Shown here: in pieces, positions 50,097 through 60,659 of the stretch | How positions within the stretch are numbered: position 1 is the stretch's first letter | Layout: each line of letters opens with the position of its first letter | Source of the DNA: Janibacter corallicola NBRC 107790 | GTDB lineage: Bacteria; Actinomycetota; Actinomycetes; Actinomycetales; Dermatophilaceae | Assembly: GCF_001570965.1 (NCBI RefSeq) | Contig: NZ_BCSR01000005.1 | Span: 1-64,000, forward strand | Length of the DNA stretch: 64,000 bases | Direction: 5' to 3' | Made by a program: the position numbers and the translations under genes | Notes under the pieces: model-generated | Told to the model about the DNA's origin: nothing | Databases searched by the model: none | What the model saw: only the letters and a program-made list of their open reading frames with translations

Positions 50097-50822
50097 GTGG
50101 TTAATGCAGCGCACGCTCCGCGGTCGTCGCCGGACGACCTCGGTCGTGATGCCCGTACGCGGGATCGCGTCCTGGCGGCGATCACCGAGCTCGGCCCGAT
50201 CACGGCCGCCGAGCTCGCCGCCCAGCTCGGCCTGACCGCGACCGGGGTGCGCCGCCACATCGACCAGCTCGCCGCGGAGGGTGCGGTGACCGGGCGGGCC
50301 CGGTCCACCCGTGGCCGGGGCCGCGGTCGACCCGCCCGCGAGTGGGTCGTCGGCGACACCGGGCACTCCCACCTGCCCACCGACTACGACGTGCTGGCCA
50401 CCGACGCCGTCCGCTTCCTGCGGGAGACCTCCGGCGACGACGCCGTGCGCGCCTTCGCCGACCAGCGGGTCACCGAGATGGAGCAGCGGTGTCTCTCCCG
50501 GGTCGAGGCCGCCGGCACCGACCCGGGGGCCCGCACCGAGGCCCTCGTCGACGCCCTCCGGGAGGAGGGCTACGCTGCGACCGCCCGACCCGTCGGCGAG
50601 GACGGTGTCGTCGGGGTCCAGCTGTGCCAGGGCCATTGCCCCGTCCAGCACGTCGCCTCCGAGGCACCCGAGCTGTGCGAGGCCGAGGCCGAGGCCTTCA
50701 GCCGGTTGCTCGGGGTCCACGTCCAACGACTGGCCACGCTCGCCCAGGGCAACCACGTCTGTACCACCTTCGTCCCCACGCCGGGGGCGGCAGCATCCGA
50801 TCAAGGAAGGTCCACCCGATGA
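50097..50822 (+). CDS. sufR: SufR-type Fe-S sensing transcriptional repressor
   Basis: 241 residues, leaderless GTG. The N-terminal winged helix has [40 protein letters not shown] (recognition helix about 50-60), followed by a basic GRGRGRPAR wing. The C-terminal Cys set CQGHC, then C about 12 residues later and C about 27 after that (about 177, 181, 194, 222), matches the cluster-binding arrangement of SufR. When the cluster is lost, repression of the suf operon is relieved. The stop overlaps the sufB start (ATGA). Confidence 0.9.
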   Translation: MVNAAHAPRSSPDDLGRDARTRDRVLAAITELGPITAAELAAQLGLTATGVRRHIDQLAAEGAVTGRARSTRGRGRGRPAREWVVGDTGHSHLPTDYDVLATDAVRFLRETSGDDAVRAFADQRVTEMEQRCLSRVEAAGTDPGARTEALVDALREEGYAATARPVGEDGVVGVQLCQGHCPVQHVASEAPELCEAEAEAFSRLLGVHVQRLATLAQGNHVCTTFVPTPGAAASDQGRSTR

Positions 50823-52240
50823 GCACGAACATCGAAGAGCTCAACCCAGGGCTCAAGGATTTCGGCCGTTACGAGTACGGCTGGTCCGACAGCGACGCCG
50901 CGGGCTCCTCGGCCAAGCGTGGCCTGAACAATGCGGTCGTCGAGGACATCTCCGAGCGCAAGTCCGAGCCGGAGTGGATGCGTGAGCGCCGCCTGAAGGC
51001 GCTGCGCCTCTTCGACAAGAAGCCCATGCCCACGTGGGGCAGCGACCTCTCCGGCGTCGACTTCCAGAACATCAAGTACTTCGTGAAGTCGACGGAGAAC
51101 CAGGCCAGCTCCTGGGAGGACCTGCCCGAGGACATCCGCACCACCTACGACCGGCTGGGCATCCCCGAGGCGGAGAAGCAGCAGCTCGTCGCCGGTGTGG
51201 CGGCGCAGTACGAGTCCGAGGTCGTCTACCACCAGATCCGCGAGGACCTGGAGGAGCAGGGCGTCATCTTCGTCGACACCGACTCCGGGCTGCGCGAGCA
51301 CGAGGACCTCTTCCGGGAGTACTTCGGCACCGTGATCCCGTCCGGTGACAACAAGTTCGCCGCCCTGAACACCGCCGTGTGGTCCGGTGGCTCCTTCATC
51401 TACGTGCCGCCGGGCGTGCACGTCGAGATCCCGCTGCAGGCCTACTTCCGGATCAACACCGAGAACATGGGCCAGTTCGAGCGGACGCTGATCATCGCCG
51501 ACGAGGGAAGCTACGTCCACTACGTCGAGGGCTGCACCGCGCCGGTCTACACCACCTCCTCGCTGCACAGCGCGGTCGTGGAGATCGTCGTGAAGAAGAA
51601 CGCCCGGGTGCGGTACACGACCATCCAGAACTGGTCGAACAACGTCTACAACCTCGTCACCAAGCGCACCTCGGTCGCCGAGGGCGGCACGATGGAGTGG
51701 GTCGACGGCAACATCGGCTCCAAGGTGACGATGAAGTACCCGGCCTGCTTCCTGCTCGGCGAGCACGCGAAGGGCGAGACCCTCTCCGTGGCCTTTGCCG
51801 GCGAGGACCAGCACCAGGACGCGGGGGCCAAGATGGTCCACGCGGCCCCGAACACCTCGAGCTCGATCGTCTCCAAGTCCGTCGCCCGCGGCGGTGGACG
51901 CACCTCCTACCGCGGCCTGGTCCAGGTCCTCGAAGGGGCGAAGAACTCCAAGTCCAACGTCGTCTGCGACGCGCTGCTCGTCGACACGATCAGCCGCTCG
52001 GACACCTACCCGTACGTCGACGTGCGGGAGGACGAGGTCCAGATGGGCCACGAGGCGACGGTCTCCAAGGTCTCCGCGGACCAGCTCTTCTACCTGATGT
52101 CCCGCGGGATGAACGAGGAGGAGGCGATGGCGATGATCGTGCGCGGCTTCGTCGAGCCCATCGCCAAGGAGCTGCCGATGGAGTACGCCCTCGAGCTCAA
52201 CCGCCTCATCGAACTCCAGATGGAAGGAGCCGTTGGCTGA
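50819..52240 (+). CDS. sufB: Fe-S cluster scaffold subunit SufB
   Basis: 473 residues, ATG with AAGGAAGG upstream. The conserved start [65 protein letters not shown] (Cys about 240; written only to locate it), [13 protein letters not shown] and the C-terminal [18 protein letters not shown] are all those of full-length SufB. No intein, unlike the M. tuberculosis homologue. It forms the SufBC2D scaffold. One-base overlap with sufD. Confidence 0.96.
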   Translation: MSTNIEELNPGLKDFGRYEYGWSDSDAAGSSAKRGLNNAVVEDISERKSEPEWMRERRLKALRLFDKKPMPTWGSDLSGVDFQNIKYFVKSTENQASSWEDLPEDIRTTYDRLGIPEAEKQQLVAGVAAQYESEVVYHQIREDLEEQGVIFVDTDSGLREHEDLFREYFGTVIPSGDNKFAALNTAVWSGGSFIYVPPGVHVEIPLQAYFRINTENMGQFERTLIIADEGSYVHYVEGCTAPVYTTSSLHSAVVEIVVKKNARVRYTTIQNWSNNVYNLVTKRTSVAEGGTMEWVDGNIGSKVTMKYPACFLLGEHAKGETLSVAFAGEDQHQDAGAKMVHAAPNTSSSIVSKSVARGGGRTSYRGLVQVLEGAKNSKSNVVCDALLVDTISRSDTYPYVDVREDEVQMGHEATVSKVSADQLFYLMSRGMNEEEAMAMIVRGFVEPIAKELPMEYALELNRLIELQMEGAVG

Positions 52241-53430
52241 TGAGCCTGCTGGCTGACACCTCGAGCCGCGAGGCTCACACCCACTCCGCCGAGACGATGG
52301 TCCCGGACGCCTCCCGGGGCGAGCGCACCCGGTCCTGGGAGGTCGCGGACTTCCCCGTGCCGACCGGCCGCGAGGAGGACTGGCGCTTCACCCCGGTGAA
52401 CCGGCTGACCGACCTCTTCGCCGAGGACGGCACCACCGGTGAGCTGCAGGTCGAGCACGTCCTGCCGAAGGGGGTGACCCGCACCACGCTCCCCAAGGAG
52501 GAGTGGCGTGCGGGCGCCCAGGCGCCCGCCGACCGCGCCGCGGTCGTCGCCGCGGCCGGCAGCGAGGAGGTCACCGTCCTGGACATCCCGGCCGAGGCCG
52601 AGCTCACCGAGCCGGTGCGCATCCGCCTCTCCGGTCAGGGCGGCGGCATCGCCCGCTCGGTCCACCAGGTGCGTGCGGGAGCCTTCTCCAAGGCGACCGT
52701 GGTCATCGAGCACTCCGGCAGCGCGGACTACAACGAGCTGTTCGGTGTGAGTGCCGGCGACGGTTCCCAGCTGACGATCGTCACCGTCCAGGACTGGCAG
52801 GACGACAGCCGTCACCTGGCCCAGCAGGACATGGTCATCGGCCGGGACGCCTCCGTGCGCCACATCGCCGTGACCATCGGTGGCGGCATCGTCCGGCTGA
52901 ACACCAACGCCTCCTACACCGGGCCCGGTGGCTCGTTCGAGGGCTTCGGGGTGTACTTCGCCGACTCGGGGCAGCACCTCGAGCACCGGCTCTTCGTCGA
53001 CCACGAGGCGCCCCACTGCCACAGCAACGTGGAGTACAAGGGTGCTCTGCAGGGCGAGACCGCCCAGACGGTGTGGGTCGGCGACGTGCTCATCCGGGCC
53101 GAGGCCGAGGGCACCGACACCTACGAGCTGAACCGCAACCTCGTGCTCACCGACGGGGCCCGCGCCGACTCGGTGCCGAACCTGGAGATCGAGACCGGCG
53201 AGATCATCGGCGCCGGGCACGCGTCGACGACCGGCCGCTTCGACGACCTGCAGCTGTTCTACCTGCAGTCGCGGGGCGTCCCCGAGGACGTGGCCCGACG
53301 GCTCGTCGTGCGCGGCTTCTTCAACAGCATCGTCGCGCGGATCGGCGACCCCGAGATCAGTGACCGGATCATGGCCGCGATCGACGAGGAGCTGGCAGCC
53401 ACGCCGGATGCGGAGGGGGCACAGGCATGA
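52240..53430 (+). CDS. sufD: Fe-S cluster assembly protein SufD
   Basis: 396 residues, ATG overlapping the sufB stop by one base (TGATG). The N-terminal FPVPTGREEDWRFTPVNRL, the beta-helix core, HCHSNVEYKGALQG (His at about 262-264, needed in SufBCD for Fe acquisition) and DDLQLFYLQSRGVPEDVARRLVVRGFF (C-terminal helices shared with SufB) are clear. It pairs with SufB on the SufC ATPase. Confidence 0.95.
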   Translation: MSLLADTSSREAHTHSAETMVPDASRGERTRSWEVADFPVPTGREEDWRFTPVNRLTDLFAEDGTTGELQVEHVLPKGVTRTTLPKEEWRAGAQAPADRAAVVAAAGSEEVTVLDIPAEAELTEPVRIRLSGQGGGIARSVHQVRAGAFSKATVVIEHSGSADYNELFGVSAGDGSQLTIVTVQDWQDDSRHLAQQDMVIGRDASVRHIAVTIGGGIVRLNTNASYTGPGGSFEGFGVYFADSGQHLEHRLFVDHEAPHCHSNVEYKGALQGETAQTVWVGDVLIRAEAEGTDTYELNRNLVLTDGARADSVPNLEIETGEIIGAGHASTTGRFDDLQLFYLQSRGVPEDVARRLVVRGFFNSIVARIGDPEISDRIMAAIDEELAATPDAEGAQA

Positions 53431-53762
53431 GCGCCGTGCCCGACGCGGACTTCGTCCGGGTCTGCCACCTCGACGAGCTCCCCGAGGAGGGGGCCGCCAA
53501 GGCCGAGGTGGCCGGCCGCACGATCGCGATGGTGCGGACCGAGGACGGCACCGTCCACGCGATCGACGACACCTGCACCCACGCGAACGTCTCCCTCTCC
53601 GAGGGCGACGTCGAGGGCAACACCCTCGAGTGCTGGCTGCACGGCTCGTGCTTCGACCTCACCTCCGGTGAGCCGACCATGATGCCGGCCACCGTGCCCG
53701 TCGCGGTGCACACCGTCCGCATCACCGAGGAGGGCGACGTCCTCGTCGCCCTCTCCGAGTAG
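53427..53762 (+). CDS. Rieske-type 2Fe-2S ferredoxin within the suf operon
   Basis: 111 residues, ATGA overlap with sufD. Cluster ligands: CTHANVSL (Cys about 51, His about 53) and CWLHGSCFD (Cys about 71, His about 74). The family is the bacterial non-haem dioxygenase ferredoxin subunit. A gene of this type sits between sufD and sufC in many Actinobacteria. It may supply electrons for cluster assembly; this is inference. Next gene follows after 31 bases. Confidence 0.9.
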   Translation: MSAVPDADFVRVCHLDELPEEGAAKAEVAGRTIAMVRTEDGTVHAIDDTCTHANVSLSEGDVEGNTLECWLHGSCFDLTSGEPTMMPATVPVAVHTVRITEEGDVLVALSE

Positions 53763-53767
53763 ACCGA

Positions 53768-53786
53768 CTTTTTCTTCGAAGGAAAG
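53768..53786 (+). promoter_or_regulatory. possible hairpin hiding the sufC ribosome site
   Basis: CTTTTTC (53768-53774) can pair with GGAAAG (53781-53786) across a TTCGAA loop, two G-U pairs included. The right arm is the sufC ribosome site, 7 bases before ATG 53794. The T-run is also rare in this genome. Confidence 0.3.
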
Positions 53787-53793
53787 AACAGAC

Positions 53794-54573
53794 ATGGCAA
53801 CGCTTCAGATCACCGACCTGCACGTCAGCGTCGACACCGAGGACGGCCCGAAGGAGATCCTCAAGGGCGTCTCCCTGACCATCAACTCGGGTGAGACCCA
53901 CGCGATCATGGGCCCGAACGGGTCCGGCAAGTCAACCTTGGCCTACTCCGTCGCCGGCCACCCGAAGTACACCGTGACCTCCGGCTCGATCACCCTCGAC
54001 GGCGAGGACGTCCTCGCGATGAGCGTGGACGAGCGGGCCCGGGCGGGCCTCTTCCTCGCGATGCAGTACCCGGTGGAGGTCCCCGGGGTCACCGTGAGCA
54101 ACTTCCTGCGCACCGCGAAGACCGCCATCGACGGCGAGGCTCCGAAGGTGCGCCACTGGGTCAAGGACGTGCGCTCGACGATGACCGACCTGCGCATGGA
54201 CTCCTCCTTCGCGGAGCGCAACGTCAACGAGGGCTTCTCCGGTGGTGAGAAGAAGCGCCACGAGATCCTCCAGATGGAGCTCCTCCAGCCGAAGTTCGCG
54301 GTCCTCGACGAGACCGATTCCGGCCTGGACGTCGACGCCCTGCGCGTCGTCTCCGAGGGCGTCAACCGGGCCAAGGACAAGACCGACGCGGGCATCGTGC
54401 TGATCACCCACTACACGCGGATCCTGCGCTACATCCAGCCGCAGCACGTCCACGTCTTCGTCGACGGCCACATCGCCGAGGAGGGCGGCCCCGAGCTGGC
54501 CGACCGCCTCGAGTCCGAGGGGTACGACCGCTTCACGCAGACGGGGGAGCCCGCCGCCACGACAGGAGCCTGA
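53794..54573 (+). CDS. sufC: Fe-S assembly ATPase SufC
   Basis: 259 residues. Walker A MGPNGSGKSTLAY (about 37-49), signature GFSGGEKKRHEI (about 148-159), Walker B FAVLDETDSGLDVDAL (about 167-182, the DETDSGLD form typical of SufC) and H-loop VLITHYTRIL are intact. It powers the SufBCD scaffold. It is preceded by a 31-base gap, the only real gap in the operon. sufS starts 4 bases after its stop. Confidence 0.96.
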   Translation: MATLQITDLHVSVDTEDGPKEILKGVSLTINSGETHAIMGPNGSGKSTLAYSVAGHPKYTVTSGSITLDGEDVLAMSVDERARAGLFLAMQYPVEVPGVTVSNFLRTAKTAIDGEAPKVRHWVKDVRSTMTDLRMDSSFAERNVNEGFSGGEKKRHEILQMELLQPKFAVLDETDSGLDVDALRVVSEGVNRAKDKTDAGIVLITHYTRILRYIQPQHVHVFVDGHIAEEGGPELADRLESEGYDRFTQTGEPAATTGA

Positions 54574-55856
<1,283 letters not shown>

Positions 55857-55857
<1 letters not shown>

Positions 55858-56324
55858 TGGATCTGTACCAGGAACTCATCCTCGACCACTCCAAGCGACA
55901 GGTCGGCTCCGGGCTGCGCGACGGCCACGACGCCGAGGTGCACCACGTCAACCCGACCTGCGGGGACGAGTTGACGCTGCGCGTGCAGGTCGAGGGGAGC
56001 GGGAATGACGTGCGCATCGCCGACGTCTCCTACGAGGCGCTCGGCTGCTCGATCTCGACGGCCAGCGCCTCGATCCTCGCCGAGGAGGTCACCGGCGAGA
56101 GCGTCGAGGAGGCCATGGCGGTGCGCGCGGCGATGAAGCACATGCTCACCAGCCGCGGGTCCGACCCCGGTGACGAGGAGGAGATCGGCGACGGCATCGC
56201 CCTGGCCGGTGTCGCCAAGTACCCGGCACGAGTAAAATGTGCCCTGTTGTCCTGGATGGCCCTGACCGATGCGCTGGCTCGCGCCGGCGTCGACATCGCC
56301 AGCACCGAAGGAGAGACCGTATGA
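55857..56324 (+). CDS. sufU: SufU sulfur-transfer protein
   Basis: 155 residues. It starts DLYQELILDHSKRQVGSG, with the three conserved Cys in NPTCGDELT (about 40), ALGCSISTASASIL (about 66) and ARVKCALLSW (about 128), plus the Asp in the first motif. These bind zinc in SufU proteins, which accept sulfur from SufS. ATGA overlap with the next gene. Confidence 0.94.
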
Positions 56325-56650
56325 CTGCCCAGGCACCGACCCCGAGCAACGTTGCTGACGTGGAGGAGGCCCTGCGCGACGTCGTCGACCCGGAACTCGG
56401 CATCAACGTCGTCGACCTCGGTCTCGTCTACGGCATCACCGTCGACCCGCAGAACCACGCCCTGATCGACATGACCCTCACCTCCGCGGCCTGCCCGTTG
56501 CAGGACGTCATCGAGGACCAGGTCGACTCGGTCCTCGTGGACGTCGTCTCGGACGCCCGGATCAACTGGGTCTGGATGCCGCCGTGGGGTCCGGACAAGA
56601 TCACCGAGGACGGCCGCGAGCAGCTGCGGGCACTCGGCTTCAACATCTGA
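56321..56650 (+). CDS. sufT: MIP18/DUF59 metal-sulfur cluster assembly factor (SufT-like)
   Basis: 109 residues, GAAGGAGA upstream. The DUF59 fold shows DVVDPELGINVVDLGLVYGI (about 20-39), MTLTSAACPLQDVIEDQV with a conserved Cys (about 59), and VWMPPWGPDKITEDGREQLRALG at the C-terminus. Such proteins act in late transfer of clusters to client enzymes. Last gene of the overlapping suf run. Confidence 0.9.
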   Translation: MTAQAPTPSNVADVEEALRDVVDPELGINVVDLGLVYGITVDPQNHALIDMTLTSAACPLQDVIEDQVDSVLVDVVSDARINWVWMPPWGPDKITEDGREQLRALGFNI

Positions 56651-56666
56651 TCCGGCCACCCTCCCG

Positions 56667-57230
56667 GTGAGCGGCGCGATCGAGGTCGGCCCCGCGCGGC
56701 TCGACCGCTGGATCGACGGCTTCTCAGCCCGGCACGGCGACGCCACGTGCGTGCGCGGGCCGGGCTGTGTCGTGCTGACGGGGGCCGACGGCACCCGCGT
56801 CGTGGGGGAGACCTTCGAGCACGAGCGGATCGGTCTGGTCCTCGTGCGGCGCGGCGGCCATGCCGTGGGCCGCGACGTCGGGGGAGAGCTGGTCTCCCAC
56901 ACCTGCGGCACCGGGTACGTCCAGGGACGGACGAAGGCCGGCGGGTGGAGCCAGCAGCGGTACGCCAGGCGGCGCGGCAACCAGGCCGACGCCGTCGTGG
57001 CGAAGGTGGTCGGCCTCGCCCTGCGGCACCTGCCGAAGGGGGCCGTGGAGGCCCTCGTCCTCGGCGGCGACCGGCGCCTGGCCGAGGAGGTCCTGAAGGA
57101 GCCCGCGCTGGCCCACCTGGCGCCGCTGCCGCGCCGCACCCTGTGGGACCTGCCGGACCCGCGACTACGGGTCCTGCAGCACGCCGCCCGCCGCGCCCGG
57201 GCGGTGCGCCTGCGTTTCGACCAGGAGTGA
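56667..57230 (+). CDS. acVLRF1-like peptidyl-tRNA hydrolase
   Basis: 187 residues, GTG 56667 with no good ribosome site. The signature is GTGYVQGRTKAGGWSQQRYARRRGNQA (about 89-115; not quoted elsewhere), matching the GGWSQQR(F/Y)ARRR motif of the actinobacterial relatives of eRF1/Vms1 release factors. A Gln in that loop is catalytic in the family, and it is present. These enzymes free nascent chains from stalled 50S-tRNA complexes. It lies between suf genes and an ABC-F protein, both linked to translation or stress. Family match is strong, the cellular role inferred. Confidence 0.82.
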   Translation: MSGAIEVGPARLDRWIDGFSARHGDATCVRGPGCVVLTGADGTRVVGETFEHERIGLVLVRRGGHAVGRDVGGELVSHTCGTGYVQGRTKAGGWSQQRYARRRGNQADAVVAKVVGLALRHLPKGAVEALVLGGDRRLAEEVLKEPALAHLAPLPRRTLWDLPDPRLRVLQHAARRARAVRLRFDQE

Positions 57231-57275
57231 GTCGCGCGCCATCCGGCGCCGCGCGGGGCCCACCGGTGCGGGACC

Positions 57276-57281
57276 TAGACT
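57276..57281 (+). promoter_or_regulatory. -10 box TAGACT for the ABC-F gene
   Basis: TAGACT lies 42 bases before GTG 57324, with GAGGAG about 12 bases before that start. Confidence 0.4.
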
Positions 57282-57323
57282 GACGGCCGCACATCCACTG
57301 CCGCGCGAGGAGAAGTCACCGAA

Positions 57324-58922
57324 GTGATCACAGCCACCGGGATCGAGCTGCGCGTCGGCTCGCGGGTCCTGCTCGAGGACACGACCTTCCGGGTGGCCCC
57401 CGGGGACCGGGTCGGCCTCGTGGGCCGCAACGGCGCCGGCAAGACCACCCTGACCAAGGTGCTCGCGGGCCAGGGCCAGGCCGCCGCCGGCTCGGTGACC
57501 TCCTCCGGCGGCATCGGGTACCTGCCCCAGGACCCCCGCACCGGGGACCTGACCGTGACCGCCCGGCAACGCATCCTCTCCGCCCGCGGACTGGACGCCA
57601 TCGTCACCGAGCGGCGCACCGCCGAGCAGCGGATGGCCAGCGCCGACGACGCCACCCGCGAGCGGGCCATGGCGCGTTTCGCGCGGTTGCAGGAGGAGTT
57701 CGAGTCCGCCGGCGGCTATGCCGCCGAGTCCGAGGCGGCCTCCATCGCCGCGGCGCTCGGCATCGAGGAGGAGCGCCTCGACCAGACCCTGGAGACCCTC
57801 TCCGGTGGTCAGCGGCGGCGCATCGAGCTCGCGCGGATCCTCTTCTCGGGCAACGACACGCTGCTGCTGGACGAGCCGACCAACCACCTCGACGCGGACT
57901 CGATCGCCTGGCTGCGTGACCACCTGCGGGGCTACAAGGGCGGGTTGGTCATCATCAGCCACGACGTCGACCTGCTCGGGGTCGTGGTCAACCGTGTCTT
58001 CCACCTGGACGCCAACCGGGCGACGATCGACCAGTACAACATGAGCTGGAAGAACTACCTGACCCAGCGTGAGACCGACGAGCGGCGCCGCAAGCGGGAG
58101 CTGGCCAACGCCCAGAAGAAGGCCGGGGCCCTGCTGGAGCAGGCCGACAAGATGCGGGCGAAGGCGACGAAGGCGACCGCCGCGCAGCAGATGATCAAGC
58201 GGGCCGAGCGGATGCTCTCGGGCGTCGAGGGGGAGCGGGCCAGCGATCGGGTGGCCAAGCTGCGCTTCCCGGACCCGGCCCCCTGCGGGCGGACCCCCCT
58301 TCGCGCGTCCGGGCTCTCCCGCTCCTACGGGAGCCAGGAGGTCTTCACCGACGTCGACCTGGCGATCGACCGCGGCAGCCGGGTCGTCGTCCTCGGGCTC
58401 AACGGCGCGGGCAAGACGACCCTGCTGCGGATGCTCGCCGGGGCGGACGCGCCCGACACCGGCCGGGTGGAGCCGGGCCACGGGCTCAAGCTCGGCTACT
58501 ACGCCCAGGAGCACGAGAACCTCGACGTCGACCGCACCGTCCTGGCCAACATGAAGTCCGCGGCCCCCGATCTCGGGGAGACCGACGTGCGCAAGGTCCT
58601 CGGCTCCTTCCTCTTCAGCGGGGACGACGTCGACAAGCCCGCCGGGGTCCTCTCCGGCGGGGAGAAGACCCGGCTCTCGCTCGCCCTGCTCGTCGTCTCC
58701 AGCGCCAACGTCCTGCTCCTCGACGAGCCGACGAACAACCTCGACCCGGCCAGCCGCGAGGAGATCCTCGGGGCGCTCTCGACCTTCAAGGGCGCGGTCG
58801 TGCTCGTCACCCACGACGAGGGCGCCGTGGACGCCCTGGACCCCGAGCGGATCCTCCTGCTGCCGGACGGCATCGAGGACTTCTGGAATGCGGACTACCG
58901 GGAGCTGATCACCCTCGCGTGA
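57324..58922 (+). CDS. ABC-F family ATPase
   Basis: 532 residues, no membrane helices. Two ABC modules: GRNGAGKTTLTKVLAG (about 36-51) with LSGGQRRRIELARIL (about 158-172), and GLNGAGKTTLLRMLAG (about 361-376) with LSGGEKTRLSLALLV. Between them lies the charged helical linker (QRETDERRRKRELANAQK, about 250-267, onward to 300), the part that reaches the ribosomal peptidyl-transferase region in ABC-F proteins. Most likely a translation factor or ribosome-protection protein of the Rv1473 type, which also lies near suf in mycobacteria. Drug resistance cannot be read from sequence. Confidence 0.9.
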   Translation: MITATGIELRVGSRVLLEDTTFRVAPGDRVGLVGRNGAGKTTLTKVLAGQGQAAAGSVTSSGGIGYLPQDPRTGDLTVTARQRILSARGLDAIVTERRTAEQRMASADDATRERAMARFARLQEEFESAGGYAAESEAASIAAALGIEEERLDQTLETLSGGQRRRIELARILFSGNDTLLLDEPTNHLDADSIAWLRDHLRGYKGGLVIISHDVDLLGVVVNRVFHLDANRATIDQYNMSWKNYLTQRETDERRRKRELANAQKKAGALLEQADKMRAKATKATAAQQMIKRAERMLSGVEGERASDRVAKLRFPDPAPCGRTPLRASGLSRSYGSQEVFTDVDLAIDRGSRVVVLGLNGAGKTTLLRMLAGADAPDTGRVEPGHGLKLGYYAQEHENLDVDRTVLANMKSAAPDLGETDVRKVLGSFLFSGDDVDKPAGVLSGGEKTRLSLALLVVSSANVLLLDEPTNNLDPASREEILGALSTFKGAVVLVTHDEGAVDALDPERILLLPDGIEDFWNADYRELITLA

Positions 58923-58951
58923 CCCGTCGGGAGCCCACTCCCTGAGACAGT

Positions 58952-58979
58952 CATAACAGCAAGTTATGCAATGAATAAC
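58952..58979. promoter_or_regulatory. operator-like palindrome CATAAC-N5-GTTATG before the sulfite reductase
   Basis: Perfect inverted repeat CATAAC (58952-58957) and GTTATG (58963-58968), with a third half site ATAAC at 58975-58979. It lies 8-35 bases upstream of the TAGCGT -10 (58988-58993), spanning the -35 region. AT-rich against a GC-rich background. Confidence 0.5.
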
Positions 58980-58987
58980 CAAGGCTG

Positions 58988-58993
58988 TAGCGT
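58988..58993 (+). promoter_or_regulatory. -10 box TAGCGT, leaderless sulfite reductase
   Basis: TAGCGT ends 7 bases before GTG 59001, so the in-frame ATG at 58971 is upstream of transcription and inside the operator. Confidence 0.5.
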
Positions 58994-59000
58994 CATCCGC

Positions 59001-60659
59001 GTGACTGTGACGACCCGCCCCACCCGAACCAAGGCCACCGGCGCCTGGGCCGACGGTGACCGAACCCCGCTCAACGACGTCGAGGTCCTCAAGCACGAGG
59101 ACGACGCGCTCAACGTGCGCCAACGGATCCTCGACGTCTACTCGCAGCAGGGGTTCTCGTCGATCGCCCCGAGCGACCTCACCGGGCGCTTCCGCTGGAT
59201 GGGTCTCTACACCCAGCGCAAGCCGGGCCTCGACGGCACCCACACCGGCGAGGATGACATCGCCGACGAGCGGTTCATGATGCGCATCCGCACCGACGGC
59301 GGCAAGCTGAGCACCGACCAGGTGCGCGTCGTCGCCGGGATCAGCCGGGACTTCGCCCGGGGCACCGCCGACGTGACCAACCGGCAGAACATCCAGCTGC
59401 ACAACGTGCGCATCGAGGACGTCCCGAGGATCTGGGAGCGCCTGGAGAGCGTCGGCATGATGACCACGGAGGCCTGCGGCGACTGCCCCCGCGGGATGCT
59501 CTGCTCGCCGGTCGCCGGGATCGAGAGGGACGAGATCGTCGACGGCACCCGGGCGGTGGAGGAGATCCGCCGTCGGTGGATCGGGCAGCCGGAGTTCTCG
59601 AACCTGCCGCGCAAGTACAAGACGGCGGTCTCCGGCTCGCCACGCCACGACGTCGCCCACGAGATCAACGACATCTCCTTCGTCGGCGTGGTCCACCCCG
59701 AGCACGGGCCGGGCTTCGACGTCTGGGTCGGCGGCGGCCTGTCGGTCAAGCCGGTCCTCGCCCGGCGCCTCGGGGCCTGGGTGCCGCTGGAGGAGGTCCC
59801 GGAGGTCTGGCACGGGGTCACCTCGATCTTCCGTGACCACGGCTACCGCCGGCTGCGGAACAAGGCGCGGCTGAAGTTCCTCGTCCAGGACTGGGGGCCG
59901 GAGAGGTTCCGCGAGGTCCTCGAGACCGAGTACCTCGGTCGGCGCCTCGTCGACGGCCCGGAGCCGACCGTCCCCGAGGGCACCCGCCGGGACCACGTCG
60001 GGATCCACGAGCAGCACGACGGGAACGTCTGGGTCGGCGCGACGACGGTCGGCGGCCGGGTCGGGGCGGAGGGGCTATTCCGCGTCGCCGAGATCGCAGA
60101 GGAGGTCGGCAGCGCACGCGTACGGGTCACCCCGCACCAGAAGGTGCTCGTCCTCGACGTCCCGCCGGCGCGGGCCGAATCGGTGGCACGGCGGCTCGAG
60201 GAGGTCGACCTGCACGTCTTCCCGAGCGAGTGGCGACGCAACGTCCTGGCGTGCACCGGACTCGAGTACTGCAAGCTGGCGCTGACCGACACCAAGAACC
60301 GTGCCCGGTGGACCGTCGAGGAGCTGGAGAAGCGGCTGCCGGACATCGACATCCCCTTCAGCATCCACGTCAACGGCTGCCCGAATGCCTGCGCGCGCAG
60401 CCAGGTCGGTGACGTCGGTCTCAAGGGGATGCTGGAGAAGCGAGCCGACGGCACCCACCAGGAGGTCTTCCAGGTGCTGCTCGGTGGCTCCCTGGCCGAG
60501 GACACCGCCCTGGCCCGGAAGGCCCGCAACCTCAAGGTGGCAGGGGATGACCTCCCTGACTACATCGAGCGTCTCGCCCGGGCCTACCTCGACCAGCGCG
60601 CGGCCGGCGAGTCCTTCCACAGCTGGGCCCGGCGGGCGGACGAGGAGGACCTGCGATGA
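59001..60659 (+). CDS. sir: ferredoxin-dependent sulfite (nitrite) reductase
   Basis: 552 residues from leaderless GTG 59001. Two ferredoxin-like half-domains and the sirohaem/4Fe-4S site: RNVLACTGLEYCKLALTDT (about 415-430) and HVNGCPNACARSQVGD (about 452-467) give the four Cys. NRQNIQLHNVRIEDVP (about 130-145) and TTEACGDCPRGMLCSP are also conserved. The family (NirA/SirA) includes both sulfite and nitrite reductases. Coupling to APS reductase (ATGA overlap) and a sirohydrochlorin chelatase shows sulfite is the substrate. Six-electron reduction gives sulfide for cysteine synthesis. Confidence 0.92.
   Translation: MTVTTRPTRTKATGAWADGDRTPLNDVEVLKHEDDALNVRQRILDVYSQQGFSSIAPSDLTGRFRWMGLYTQRKPGLDGTHTGEDDIADERFMMRIRTDGGKLSTDQVRVVAGISRDFARGTADVTNRQNIQLHNVRIEDVPRIWERLESVGMMTTEACGDCPRGMLCSPVAGIERDEIVDGTRAVEEIRRRWIGQPEFSNLPRKYKTAVSGSPRHDVAHEINDISFVGVVHPEHGPGFDVWVGGGLSVKPVLARRLGAWVPLEEVPEVWHGVTSIFRDHGYRRLRNKARLKFLVQDWGPERFREVLETEYLGRRLVDGPEPTVPEGTRRDHVGIHEQHDGNVWVGATTVGGRVGAEGLFRVAEIAEEVGSARVRVTPHQKVLVLDVPPARAESVARRLEEVDLHVFPSEWRRNVLACTGLEYCKLALTDTKNRARWTVEELEKRLPDIDIPFSIHVNGCPNACARSQVGDVGLKGMLEKRADGTHQEVFQVLLGGSLAEDTALARKARNLKVAGDDLPDYIERLARAYLDQRAAGESFHSWARRADEEDLR

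Noticed and set aside
50819..52240. An intein in SufB, as in M. tuberculosis
   Set aside because: The protein is 473 residues with uninterrupted family motifs.
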